Shown here: positions 14,487 to 21,859 of the stretch, piece after piece
Numbering within the stretch: position 1 is the stretch's first letter
Layout of the letters: every line of letters starts with the position of its first letter
Assembly (NCBI GenBank): GCA_002404835.1
Contig: DHKM01000047.1
Coordinates: 26,027-50,430 of the forward strand
Reading direction: 5' to 3'
Source: Caryophanales bacterium UBA4694
GTDB lineage: Bacteria; Bacillota_I; Bacilli_A; RFN20; CAG-288
DNA: 24,404 bases
The notes under the pieces: generated by a model
What the model was told of the DNA's origin: nothing
Databases searched by the model: none
The model's input: the letters and a program-made list of their open reading frames with translations, nothing else
Position numbers and translations under genes: made by a program

Positions 14487-15341
14487 ATGAAAATCGCAAT
14501 TTCCGCAGAAAGTACCGTCGATCTACCAGGAGAACTCCTGAAAGAGTTCGATATCCGGATTGTCCCGTTCACCCTGGTCATGGGAGAAAGGACCGCCCTG
14601 GACGGACAGGTAAAGGCCCAGGATCTCTTCGATTACGTCGAAAAGACCGGCAAACTTCCCAAGACGAGTGCCGTCAACGAATTCCAATACGAAGAACATT
14701 TCAAGAAGCTTATGGACGAAGGATATGAGGCCATCATCCACGTCTCCCTGTCCAGCAAGATCTCTTCTGCCTGCCAAAATGCCGTCAAAGCCAGCGAAAA
14801 ATTCAAAAACGTCTATGTCATCGACTCTCTTGCCCTGTCCACCTCCATCGCCCTTCAGGCCATCTATGCAAGAAAGCTTGCCGATAAGGGCTATGATCCG
14901 AAGACCATCGTCGAAAAAGTAAAGGAAAGAATCGACAAGCTCCAGACCTCCTTCGTCATCGAAACCGTGAACTACCTCTACAAAGGAGGAAGATGCTCTG
15001 CCTTGGCAGCCTTCGGAGCCAATCTTCTCCACCTCAAACCGAAGATCATCATGAAAGACGGAAGCATGACCTCCACCAAGAAATACCGCGGAAGCATGCT
15101 CAAAGTGGTCGAAGAATACGTCAAAGACACGCTGAAGGAGGCAAACACTCCGGACAAGAGCCTTGTCTTCATCACCTATTCGAGTGCACCGGAAGAAGTC
15201 GTCGAAAGCGTCAAGAAGATCCTGAAAGGTGCCGGTTTCAAAAGAATCGTACCGACACAGGCCGGAGCCACCATCACCTGCCACTGCGGACCGCATACAC
15301 TGGGCATCCTCTACTACAACGACAACGACCACGATCTCTAG
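14487..15341 (+). CDS. DegV-family fatty-acid-binding protein
   Basis: 284 residues, typical of DegV proteins (about 280). The N-terminus, KIAISAESTVDLPGELL, carries the Ser/Thr phosphate-binding loop. VSLSSKISSACQNA is the conserved SxxSGT-like fatty-acid head-group site, and ETVNYLYKGGRCSALAAFGA is the family's RI-helix motif. The C-terminal HCGPHTLGILYY is the usual ending. DegV/FakB proteins present fatty acids to the kinase FakA, but no fakA is visible here, so use as a FakB is inference. AGAGAGG precedes the ATG. The gene is monocistronic and ends at 15347-15380. Confidence 0.93.
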   Translation: MKIAISAESTVDLPGELLKEFDIRIVPFTLVMGERTALDGQVKAQDLFDYVEKTGKLPKTSAVNEFQYEEHFKKLMDEGYEAIIHVSLSSKISSACQNAVKASEKFKNVYVIDSLALSTSIALQAIYARKLADKGYDPKTIVEKVKERIDKLQTSFVIETVNYLYKGGRCSALAAFGANLLHLKPKIIMKDGSMTSTKKYRGSMLKVVEEYVKDTLKEANTPDKSLVFITYSSAPEEVVESVKKILKGAGFKRIVPTQAGATITCHCGPHTLGILYYNDNDHDL

Positions 15342-15346
15342 AAAAG

Positions 15347-15380
15347 AAATACCGAAGAGACATTTGCCTCTTCGGTATTT
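15347..15380. terminator. Bidirectional terminator between degV and the GH43 gene
   Basis: AAATACCGAAGAG (15347-15359) and CTCTTCGGTATTT (15368-15380) form a perfect 13-bp stem with an 8-nt loop, followed by TTC TATT on the plus strand. The GH43 stop codon is three bases beyond. Confidence 0.92.
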
Positions 15381-15382
15381 TT

Positions 15383-16825
15383 CTATTCGAGTGTAAAAGA
15401 GAAGAAATCCAGTTTTCCCTTTCCGACAAAGCGGAAGAAAAGGGCATCCTTGGACGAAGTATTCTTCAACGGGATTTCGATCCTCTCCTTTCCATTTCCG
15501 GACAAGGAGAAATCCTTTGAGATCGGATTCTTCTCATCCTCGGATAAAAAGCACAGGACCTTTCCCTTGAAATCACCTTCCACTTCCAGAACAACACGCT
15601 CTGTCTTGGAAAGATCGAAATACTTGTAACCGACAAGCGTATCATCCCTGACATTGTGGATATACTGACTTTCCTTCAGAACACCTGTCTTCTCTTTTTG
15701 CGTGATATATGTCTTCGTCAACGAGAAGAACGGAGGACGGAAGAAGGGATAGAAGACATTGCCCTCTTTAGGAACAAGCGTGGAGCAGACGCTCGATGGA
15801 TAAGTCTCCTTTCCGGAAAGCGGGGTCGGATTAAGCCCCATCGTCGTCTTCTCGACCTGCTCGATTCTTCCGTTTTGGTCGATGTGGATTCTTTCGGCCA
15901 TAGCCTGTCTATCCGTATTGGTATAGTTTGTATGTCTATGATAGAAGATAAAATGGTCCTTGCCGATCGTCAGGATGCTGCCATGGTTGTTTCCGAGAGG
16001 ATAGATGGCATCTTCCTTTTTCCTCCCTTTGTATCCGACATCGCCGTTGGAGATGATGACTCCGCCATAGACAAACGGTCCCATCGGAGAGGAAGAAATC
16101 TGATAGCAGAGCTCATGACCGTTCAGAGAAGAATAGACAAAATAGTATCTTCCGTCGATTTTCCTCATGCTGCTGGCTTCGAAGAATCCATGTTCCTTGG
16201 GAGTGTTCTTATCCTGACCTGGAAGCTCCATGATCTTCTTAGGCTCCCCCTTTATGGTAAGCATGTCAGGTTCAAGTTCCATGACAAAACCACCTTCCGG
16301 CTTGTGTCCGAAAGGAATCTGCGGGAAGAAGCTCAAAGCTCCGAATCCGGAATACAGATAGATTCTCTTGTCATCATCCACAAAAATCGCGGGATCGAAG
16401 GCAAAAGGGTCCTTTTTTCTGAGTCCGTATTCCCCTCCGTCTGGATAGTGGACATGACCAAGATACTCAAAAGGTCCCTTCGGAGAAGAGGATACGGCAA
16501 CCGAAATCACGGAACTCCAAGCATAAGAATAATAAAGATAGTATTTCCCGTCATTTCCTCTTGTCACATCCGGAGCATAAAAGCAGGCCTTACCGTTCTT
16601 GGACAGAGGATCCTTGTTTACCTTCGGATAGATGACACCCTCATACCTCCAGTCGGTCAGATCGTCGATACTGGCAGAATAAGTCACATAATCGCCTTTG
16701 CAGAAGTCAAAGGCATGGAAGACATCATGGGAACCATAGATATAGACTCGTCCCTCGAAGACATGCGGTTCGCCATCAGGAACATATTCATACAAAGGAA
16801 GATACGGATTCATAATCTGTTTCAT
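15383..16825 (-). CDS. Glycoside hydrolase family 43 (arabinosidase/xylosidase-like)
   Basis: 480 residues. The five-bladed propeller shows D17 (VPDGEPH, general base), FYAPDVTRG at about 82-90, D144 in FAFDPAIFVDD (pKa modulator) and E216 in HGFFEASSM (general acid), the GH43 catalytic set in order. The last 110 residues look like a beta-sandwich, possibly a carbohydrate-binding module. There is no signal peptide, so it acts inside the cell on imported oligosaccharides. I chose the ATG at 16825, with GAGGTG just upstream. An earlier ATG at 16870 lies inside the -10 element (16874-16869) and so cannot be the start. The linkage cut (arabinose, xylose or galactose) cannot be told. Confidence 0.9.
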   Translation of the reverse strand: MKQIMNPYLPLYEYVPDGEPHVFEGRVYIYGSHDVFHAFDFCKGDYVTYSASIDDLTDWRYEGVIYPKVNKDPLSKNGKACFYAPDVTRGNDGKYYLYYSYAWSSVISVAVSSSPKGPFEYLGHVHYPDGGEYGLRKKDPFAFDPAIFVDDDKRIYLYSGFGALSFFPQIPFGHKPEGGFVMELEPDMLTIKGEPKKIMELPGQDKNTPKEHGFFEASSMRKIDGRYYFVYSSLNGHELCYQISSSPMGPFVYGGVIISNGDVGYKGRKKEDAIYPLGNNHGSILTIGKDHFIFYHRHTNYTNTDRQAMAERIHIDQNGRIEQVEKTTMGLNPTPLSGKETYPSSVCSTLVPKEGNVFYPFFRPPFFSLTKTYITQKEKTGVLKESQYIHNVRDDTLVGYKYFDLSKTERVVLEVEGDFKGKVLCFLSEDEKNPISKDFSLSGNGKERIEIPLKNTSSKDALFFRFVGKGKLDFFSFTLE

Positions 16826-16868
16826 TTCTCTCACCTCAGGTCGATCTTGAAAATCGAATAACAAATCC

Positions 16869-16897
16869 ATTGTAGCATTGAAAACAGTATTTGTGAA
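16869..16897 (-). promoter_or_regulatory. Promoter of the GH43 gene
   Basis: On the minus strand TTCACA (16897-16892) and TACAAT (16874-16869) are 17 bp apart, with a TG dinucleotide extending the -10. The start is predicted at about 16862, giving a 37-nt leader that contains the ribosome binding site. Confidence 0.75.
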
Positions 16898-16951
16898 ATA
16901 AAATTCGAGATTATAGGAAAGGGGTTACCATTCCAGAAACAAAAAGCCATA

Positions 16952-16960
16952 TGGTACAAT
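16952..16960 (+). promoter_or_regulatory. Extended -10 promoter of a probably leaderless gene
   Basis: TGG-TACAAT ends six bases before the ATG at 16967. With a standard 6-nt gap the transcript would begin exactly at the A of that ATG. The -35 region is weak (TTCCAG at 16931-16936, 18-bp spacing). Confidence 0.65.
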
Positions 16961-16966
16961 GATTCC

Positions 16967-17632
16967 ATGAAACATACCATATTTCTCTTTGACCAGGATG
17001 GCACATTAACAGAATCTGGTCCCGGTATCATCCGCTGTGCCAAACTTGCCCTAGAAAAATTTGCCATCGAAAAAACGGAAGAAGAACTGAGAGTCTTCAT
17101 CGGTCCACCGCTTGAAGCCTCCTTTAGAGACCTCGGCGTGAAAAAAGAGAACATCCAGAAAGCCATACAGATCTACCGTGAAGAATACGAAACCAAAGGA
17201 TTATTCGAGAACAGACCCTATAAAGGAATCATCAAAATGCTTCAGGAGCTAAAAAATGCTGGATATCGGCTCTTTGTCGTCACATCGAAAGACAAAAGCG
17301 TCGCCTTGTCGGTCCTAAAACATTTTGACATGGATACCTATTTCGACAACGTCTATGGCACAGACAAAAAAGCAGAACTCAAAAAGTCGAAAGCAGAACT
17401 CATCCATCAGTGCCTGATGGAGAACAGAAAAGGAAACGACTCCGCCTACATGATCGGGGATACGAAATACGATATCCTGGGAGCCAAGGCAAACAACATA
17501 AAGTCCATTGCCGTGAAATGGGGATATGGAAGCGAAGAATCCATAGTCGCATCCTCTCCGGATTACCAGGTCGAAACAGTCCAGGAACTCGCCAATCTGC
17601 TCAAGTCTTTTGGAAGCGATTACGGAATTTGA
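16967..17632 (+). CDS. HAD-family phosphatase, PGP-like
   Basis: 221 residues. HAD motif I is FDQDGT (D9 nucleophile, D11 acid). The cap holds the IGPPLEASF substrate-loop motif of phosphoglycolate phosphatases. Motif II is VVTSKDKS, the Lys of motif III lies in KSKAELI, and MIGDTKYDILGAK is motif IV. Length is right for the Gph/PpaX group. The start is fixed by the motif I strand at residues 4-8. There is no Shine-Dalgarno sequence, and the predicted transcript start coincides with the ATG, so translation is probably leaderless. It is transcribed away from the GH43 gene. The substrate is unknown (phosphoglycolate, pyrophosphate or a sugar phosphate). Confidence 0.88.
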   Translation: MKHTIFLFDQDGTLTESGPGIIRCAKLALEKFAIEKTEEELRVFIGPPLEASFRDLGVKKENIQKAIQIYREEYETKGLFENRPYKGIIKMLQELKNAGYRLFVVTSKDKSVALSVLKHFDMDTYFDNVYGTDKKAELKKSKAELIHQCLMENRKGNDSAYMIGDTKYDILGAKANNIKSIAVKWGYGSEESIVASSPDYQVETVQELANLLKSFGSDYGI

Positions 17633-17701
17633 CATCAAAAAAAAGTAAAATATGTAATTTTAACAAAAATGGTATCTACTTCATGAGATTGATGATATAA
17701 T
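17629..17701 (+). promoter_or_regulatory. Two possible promoters for yerC
   Basis: Upstream pair: TTGACA (17629-17634) and TGTAAT (17653-17658), 18 bp apart, overlapping the stop of the HAD gene. Downstream: TGA-TATAAT (17693-17701), an extended -10 without a clear -35. The latter predicts a 54-nt leader. That leader can form a small AAAGGGC / GCCTTT hairpin. Confidence 0.55.
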
Positions 17702-17761
17702 GTCTTTGCCATAAAAAGGGCCAGACAAAACTAGCCTTTGAATCAATGTGGAGGATATAAC

Positions 17762-18079
17762 ATGGCCACAAAAAGAGAACCAGCAACCCCGAGAGATTAC
17801 GACAAACTCTATCGGGCAATCGTCGCCTGCCAGAATGTAGACGAAGCCAGAAAGTTCTTAGATGATCTGCTTACCCCGCAGGAAAAGATTGATTTATGCG
17901 ACAGAGTCACCGTCGCCGACTTGTTCCTCAAGGACAAGACCTATGTCGAAGTCACAAAAGAAACCAACGTTTCTTCTGCTACCCTAGCAAGAGTCAGCAA
18001 ATGCCTGCAGAAGGGTGAAGGATACAACCTCATCATTCCTAGACTTCAGGCTACCGAGAAGAAAAAAGAAAACAAGTAA
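17762..18079 (+). CDS. yerC: YerC/YecD family TrpR-like regulator
   Basis: 105 residues. It has the TrpR-type DNA-binding fold: helices about 15-45 (LYRAIVACQNVDEARKFLDDLL), LTPQEKIDLCDRV, and a helix-turn-helix at about 57-80 (TYVEVTKETNVSSATLARVS). This is the small TrpR-related family widespread in Bacillota. The regulated genes are not known from this sequence. GTGGAGG precedes the ATG at 17762, which supports it over an ATG at 17738 that lies before the ribosome binding site. The last 29 bases overlap the 3' end of mutY on the other strand. Confidence 0.9.
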   Translation: MATKREPATPRDYDKLYRAIVACQNVDEARKFLDDLLTPQEKIDLCDRVTVADLFLKDKTYVEVTKETNVSSATLARVSKCLQKGEGYNLIIPRLQATEKKKENK

Positions 18080-19088
18080 AAGAATCGAAGGCACTTGGCA
18101 AAGCATATCTGTCTCTTACCTCATCCAGTGAGGCAAAGAAGGTACCGGCCAAGGCCTTTTTCTTTTTCAAAACGACCCTGAATCCGCTCATCTCCCAAAT
18201 CTTATGGGAGAAGACATGCCTTGCCCCATCAAGGGAAAAGACAGACTTGATTTCAAGTCCGTTGTCCTGAAGGTATTCCCTTACCTCGTCACAAGTCCAT
18301 TTTCCATCCAGAACAATATACTCATAAAGAGAGGCAAGAAGGCCGTCCTTGTCTCTTTGATGAAGAAGGACGTCACCATCATACATGACAAGAAGAACCG
18401 TCTTCTCCTCCACCGGTTTTTCTTTCTTCACACCCTTTCTAGGATAAAGAGACATCGTATTTGTCTCATATGACTTGCAGAAGGATTTCAAAGGACAGCC
18501 ACCGCACAGAGAAGAACCATGAGGAAGACAGACCATCTCCCCAAGATCCATCAGAGCCTGATTGAAGGCTCCAGGATCCTCTTCCAGCCTTTCAGAGAAA
18601 TAGTCATAGCAGAGTCTTTTCGAAAGAGGGCTGTTTTTTTCAAGATCGCAGCACTCAAGCCTAGCAAAAATACGGAACAGGTTTCCGTCTACGGCAATTT
18701 CCTTTTTCGAAAAACAGATGGCAAGGATAATGCTTGCCGTATAAGGCCCGATTCCCTTCAAGGAAAGAAGTTCTTCCTTCGTTTCGGGAATCCTTTTTTC
18801 TTTCACCAGAAAAGAAACAGCGGAATGGAAGTTTCTGACCCTGGAATAATAGCCAAGCCCCTCCCATAGTTTCAGATACTCATCCTCGCTAGCCGCGGCA
18901 AAGCTTTCCATATCCGGAAATTTCCCAAGAAATCTCTCATAATAAGGAACAACCGCACTTGCCCTTGTCTGCTGGAGCATCACCTCGCTTAGATAGACAT
19001 GGTAAAAATCCCTGTCTCTCCTCCAAGGAAAATCCCTTTTGTTTTCAGAATACCAGAAAAGAAGAGCCTTCGAAAAAGAGCCGCTCAT
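18051..19088 (-). CDS. mutY: A/G-specific adenine glycosylase
   Basis: 345 residues. MutY removes adenine opposite 8-oxoguanine in base-excision repair. The N-terminal helical domain shows E35 in SEVMLQQTR, the helix-hairpin-helix LKGIGPYTAS (109-118), and catalytic D134 in AVDGNLFRI. The 4Fe4S cluster cysteines are C187, C195, C198 and C204. The spacing is C-x7-C-x2-C-x5-C, one residue longer in the first gap than the usual C-x6-C. The C-terminal 115 residues are the NUDIX-like 8-oxoG recognition domain, including LLHQRDKDGLLASLYEY. The start overlaps the end of the ATP-grasp gene by 4 nt, so the two are coupled. Confidence 0.95.
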   Translation of the reverse strand: MSGSFSKALLFWYSENKRDFPWRRDRDFYHVYLSEVMLQQTRASAVVPYYERFLGKFPDMESFAAASEDEYLKLWEGLGYYSRVRNFHSAVSFLVKEKRIPETKEELLSLKGIGPYTASIILAICFSKKEIAVDGNLFRIFARLECCDLEKNSPLSKRLCYDYFSERLEEDPGAFNQALMDLGEMVCLPHGSSLCGGCPLKSFCKSYETNTMSLYPRKGVKKEKPVEEKTVLLVMYDGDVLLHQRDKDGLLASLYEYIVLDGKWTCDEVREYLQDNGLEIKSVFSLDGARHVFSHKIWEMSGFRVVLKKKKALAGTFFASLDEVRDRYALPSAFDSFTCFLFSSR

Positions 19089-20305
19089 CTCTTTTCCCTG
19101 ACCTTCCTATCGAACTGATATCCTAGATCCTTTGTCGGAAAGATGGCATAGAAATACTCGTCGCACATGGCAAGAGACAAGGACTTCGGATAACGGCCAT
19201 ACATGCATAGCTGGCTCTCATAATCATAGATGATCTTCAGATCCAGATACTTGTAGTCCAGTTCATCCCTTCTATGGCTGGCAAAAGCGTAGTATTTTGG
19301 CTTTGACATATCCTGTCTGTTCTCGTCATAGCAGATGACATCGGCATAGATGTCATAGATGGAAACCGAGTTGGCATAATCGGTAAGATCGGGAAGATTG
19401 CCGCCGGCCGGTCTCATGTTGCACTCCAGTGCCACAAATTCGCCCTTCTTGGCAAGCCCCTCCTTATCGGATTTCAGAACGAAGAATTCGATATGGAAAC
19501 ACCTCTTTCGGATACCGAAAGCCTTCACGACTGCCCGTCCCGTCTTTTCGAACGCCTCAGCATCGATATCATCCATCTTCAGAGAGAAAGGATTGCAGAA
19601 ATAGAACTCATCCGCCAAAGTATTGACCACATCGGCAACCGGAGTCGGAAAATGGGTCGTCGAACAGAAGACGACATCCCCGCTGTCATCGCACACCCCA
19701 TCAAAAGAGACGATGTATCCGTCGATGTATTCTTCCATGATATAGGTCTCCGGAATACTCTTGGAGAGGAAGTCTCTTACTTCCTTCTCGTTATGAAGAG
19801 CAAAAGAATCCGAAGCTCCCACGCCAATATCAGGTTTTACGAAAACCGGATAGGAAACCTCACAGGCAAAAGAAAGAGCCTTGTTTAGATCATCGGGCCC
19901 ATTGACGAGAATATAGCGCATCGTCTTGGCTCCGCCTGCCTTGAAGCAGGCCTTCATCTCAGACTTCGACTTGATCTTCATCATATCCTTGGGATAGAAG
20001 CCGTTCTTCACCTGGAAATGCTCCCTGAGACGGCTATCCATCATAAGCCACCATTCGTTGTTGGATTCGATGTAATCGATATCCCCGTATTTGTCCTGAT
20101 AATAGCCTACCGCTCTTACCATGCTCTGGAAATCGGAAAGGCTGGGAACATAGTAATACTCATCCAAAGCTTCCTTGCATTCCTCAAGAAGATTGTCATA
20201 GGGAGTATCCCCGATGCCAAGAACACGTACCCCTCTCTCCTTCAGGCTTCTTGCCCATTTATAATAGCCGAACGGAAAATTCGGACTGACAAAAACATAA
20301 TTCAT
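19085..20305 (-). CDS. ATP-grasp carboxylate-amine ligase-like protein
   Basis: 406 residues. The ATP-grasp core is visible: YPVFVKPDIGVGASDS (ATP-binding lysine and glycine loop), then YIMEEYIDGYIVSFDG (hinge and adenine contact), then HIEFFVL and FVALECNMRPAGG (Mg-binding Glu and Asn). The N-terminal 100 residues form a Rossmann-like pre-ATP-grasp domain. Such enzymes join a carboxylate to an amine or thiol using ATP, through an acyl phosphate; the substrates are unknown. GAGGTGG precedes the ATG, and TATAAT lies at 20335-20330 on the minus strand. It is coupled to mutY by ATGA, an unusual partner. Confidence 0.85.
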   Translation of the reverse strand: MNYVFVSPNFPFGYYKWARSLKERGVRVLGIGDTPYDNLLEECKEALDEYYYVPSLSDFQSMVRAVGYYQDKYGDIDYIESNNEWWLMMDSRLREHFQVKNGFYPKDMMKIKSKSEMKACFKAGGAKTMRYILVNGPDDLNKALSFACEVSYPVFVKPDIGVGASDSFALHNEKEVRDFLSKSIPETYIMEEYIDGYIVSFDGVCDDSGDVVFCSTTHFPTPVADVVNTLADEFYFCNPFSLKMDDIDAEAFEKTGRAVVKAFGIRKRCFHIEFFVLKSDKEGLAKKGEFVALECNMRPAGGNLPDLTDYANSVSIYDIYADVICYDENRQDMSKPKYYAFASHRRDELDYKYLDLKIIYDYESQLCMYGRYPKSLSLAMCDEYFYAIFPTKDLGYQFDRKVREKR

Positions 20306-20329
20306 GATTCCACCTCACATCCATAGTCC

Positions 20330-20335
20330 ATTATA
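20330..20335 (-). promoter_or_regulatory. -10 element of the ATP-grasp/mutY operon
   Basis: A perfect TATAAT on the minus strand, 25 bp before the ATG of the ATP-grasp gene and just upstream of its GAGGTGG site. The -35 is weak. Confidence 0.6.
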
Positions 20336-20419
20336 ACGGAGAAGGAAAGAAAACCTATTTGAAAACGGTTCAATCGGAAGGAAACTCCTACCCACTGACA
20401 AATCCAGACTCAGTCCGCC

Positions 20420-20448
20420 TTGTTTTGTCTGATACCGCTTACATACAT
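20420..20448 (+). promoter_or_regulatory. Possible promoter with cre-like site before the lipoprotein gene
   Basis: TTGTTT (20420-20425) and ATACAT (20443-20448) are 17 bp apart. Between them TGATACCGCTTACA (20430-20443) fits the cre consensus TGWAANCGNTNWCA at 13 of 14 positions. The interval to the start codon (about 135 bp) holds several T-tracts and a TTTTGAAA / TTTCAAAA inverted repeat. Confidence 0.5.
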
Positions 20449-20588
20449 AAATGCTTTTTTTCCGTTTTTTTAGCTTGTATCTCGCGTTTTTTTGAAATGA
20501 TGTTGTTTTTACATGAATGTTTCAAAACATTTTCTTCCATGTTTTTTCTTTCCTATATTAAAATCAAAGCATAAAAAAGGAGAATCTT

Positions 20589-21161
20589 ATGAAACGTAAC
20601 TATCGAATGCTGTTTCTTTCCGTTCTGCTGCTTGCAGGATGCAAAAGAGGAAATCAGACCAGTTCTAAAGAACAACCATCCATCCTGACTCAGGATGCAA
20701 CGGATTTTGTACTGTACTATAAGACCCTCCTACCGGAAGAAGACACGACTTTTGGATTCTACAAGGAAGCAGATACCGATGTCGAGTATGTCAGAATCTC
20801 CGACGAAAAAGGAAAATCAATCCTCAAGAGAATCCATGACAAATTCAATCCGCTTGTTTCCCAGATGGAAATGCCGGGAAAAGACGAGCAGTTCGGAGGA
20901 GGGAAAAAAGATCTAGGCTGCATTGTATTGACCTACCATGCCTCAGACATCGACAACTATTTCATCCCATCCACTCAAGAAGCATCGTATTACGCCTACT
21001 ATCAGACGAATATTCCAGATTCCACAAACCGCATCTTTTCCGGAAACCTTTACGATGAAGAATGCAAGGAAATCTACAGCATCTTCGAATCCACCTTTAA
21101 GGAAGAAGAAAACCACCAACATAAAACAGCAGGCAAAGACCACCTCTTCCAACCGAAGTAG
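20589..21161 (+). CDS. Small lipoprotein of unknown function
   Basis: 190 residues with a classical lipoprotein signal: basic MKRNYR, a hydrophobic stretch, then the lipobox LLLAGC with Cys18 as the acylation site. The mature part is acidic and polar, with a Gly-Lys rich segment near residues 97-107 and a charged His-containing tail. No domain is recognised. AAAAGGAGA precedes the ATG. It would sit on the outer face of the membrane. It is monocistronic, with a terminator at 21189-21225, and a cre-like site upstream suggests a link to carbon supply. Confidence 0.85.
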   Translation: MKRNYRMLFLSVLLLAGCKRGNQTSSKEQPSILTQDATDFVLYYKTLLPEEDTTFGFYKEADTDVEYVRISDEKGKSILKRIHDKFNPLVSQMEMPGKDEQFGGGKKDLGCIVLTYHASDIDNYFIPSTQEASYYAYYQTNIPDSTNRIFSGNLYDEECKEIYSIFESTFKEEENHQHKTAGKDHLFQPK

Positions 21162-21188
21162 ACACAGAAACGATTGTTCATGACCGAT

Positions 21189-21225
21189 AGGAAATACCTC
21201 CTTTTCCATTGTATTTCCTTTTTTT
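21189..21225 (+). terminator. Terminator of the lipoprotein gene
   Basis: AGGAAATAC (21189-21197) pairs with GTATTTCCT (21211-21219), with a 13-nt loop, and is followed by a run of seven Ts. Confidence 0.85.
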
Positions 21226-21271
21226 GATCTACGGCAAGTCATTCATCCGTCTAACAAATCGGATATCACTT

Positions 21272-21280
21272 TGATATAAT
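21272..21280 (+). promoter_or_regulatory. Extended -10 promoter of the ECF S-component gene
   Basis: TGA-TATAAT is a perfect extended -10. It ends nine bases before the ATG at 21290, so the predicted leader is about 3 nt. Confidence 0.7.
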
Positions 21281-21289
21281 CAGTGGGAA

Positions 21290-21859
21290 ATGAGAAGAAA
21301 CAGAATCATCTACCGTCTATGCCTAGACAGCATGATGGCCGCCCTTTATTTCATCCTGACCTATGTCTCCATAAGGATCGGAGAATACCACATCACGTTC
21401 GCCTCCTTGATGGTGATTCTCTCCTCCCTTCTTTTCGGACTTCCGGATTCCTTGATGATTGCAGGTCTAGGAGAATTCCTCAACCAGACACTATCCTATG
21501 GAATAACCATCACGACACCGCTATGGATCCTTCCTCCGCTGTTCAGAGCTTTGATCATCTCTCTTGTCAGCATGCATTTCAGAAAGAAGAAAGACAGACT
21601 CCAGAACCACAAAATCCTCTATTTCACGACCATCGTCCTGGCAGGACTTATCACCTCCGCATTCAACACCCTGGCTACCTATCTGGACGGAATCATATAC
21701 GGCTATCCTGTAAATTTCATCCTTCTTACCACCCTTGTCCGGTTTTTGATCAATGCCATAACGGCAGTCATCCTATCCCTACTTGCATTACCGGTAAGCA
21801 GAGGCCTAGAGAAAGCCATCTCTCACACAGAGAAGACTTCGGAGAAAACAAATGAGTGA
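21290..21859 (+). CDS. ECF transporter substrate-binding (S) component
   Basis: 189 residues with about six membrane helices. LDSMMAALYFILTYVSIRIG opens TM1 in the manner of ECF S-components, followed by a short reentrant region and SLLFGLPDSLMIAGLGEFLNQ, the conserved loop between TM2 and TM3. The second half has FNTLATYLDGIIYGYP and a final helix. S-components bind a vitamin or metal and pair with a shared EcfT-EcfA module, which is not in this window. The vitamin cannot be told. The start lies about 3 nt from the predicted transcription start and lacks a Shine-Dalgarno site. The 3' end overlaps the ligase gene by 8 nt. Confidence 0.85.
   Translation: MRRNRIIYRLCLDSMMAALYFILTYVSIRIGEYHITFASLMVILSSLLFGLPDSLMIAGLGEFLNQTLSYGITITTPLWILPPLFRALIISLVSMHFRKKKDRLQNHKILYFTTIVLAGLITSAFNTLATYLDGIIYGYPVNFILLTTLVRFLINAITAVILSLLALPVSRGLEKAISHTEKTSEKTNE

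Noticed and set aside
14523..15332. 269-codon frame antisense to the DegV gene
   Set aside because: Same cause; the DegV reading is unambiguous.
15656..16861. 401-codon frame antisense to the GH43 gene
   Set aside because: The GH43 product has an ordered catalytic triad and a well-placed ribosome binding site. The antisense product has no motif. Long antisense frames arise here because TTA, CTA and TCA codons are rare in the core genes.
17702..17761. Riboswitch or attenuator in the yerC leader
   Set aside because: Only a weak AAAGGGC/GCCTTT hairpin can be drawn, with no U-tract and no known aptamer pattern.
20359..20574. 71-codon frame in the lipoprotein upstream region
   Set aside because: No ribosome binding site; it overlaps the cre-like site and T-tracts, and its Phe-rich product comes from those T-tracts.
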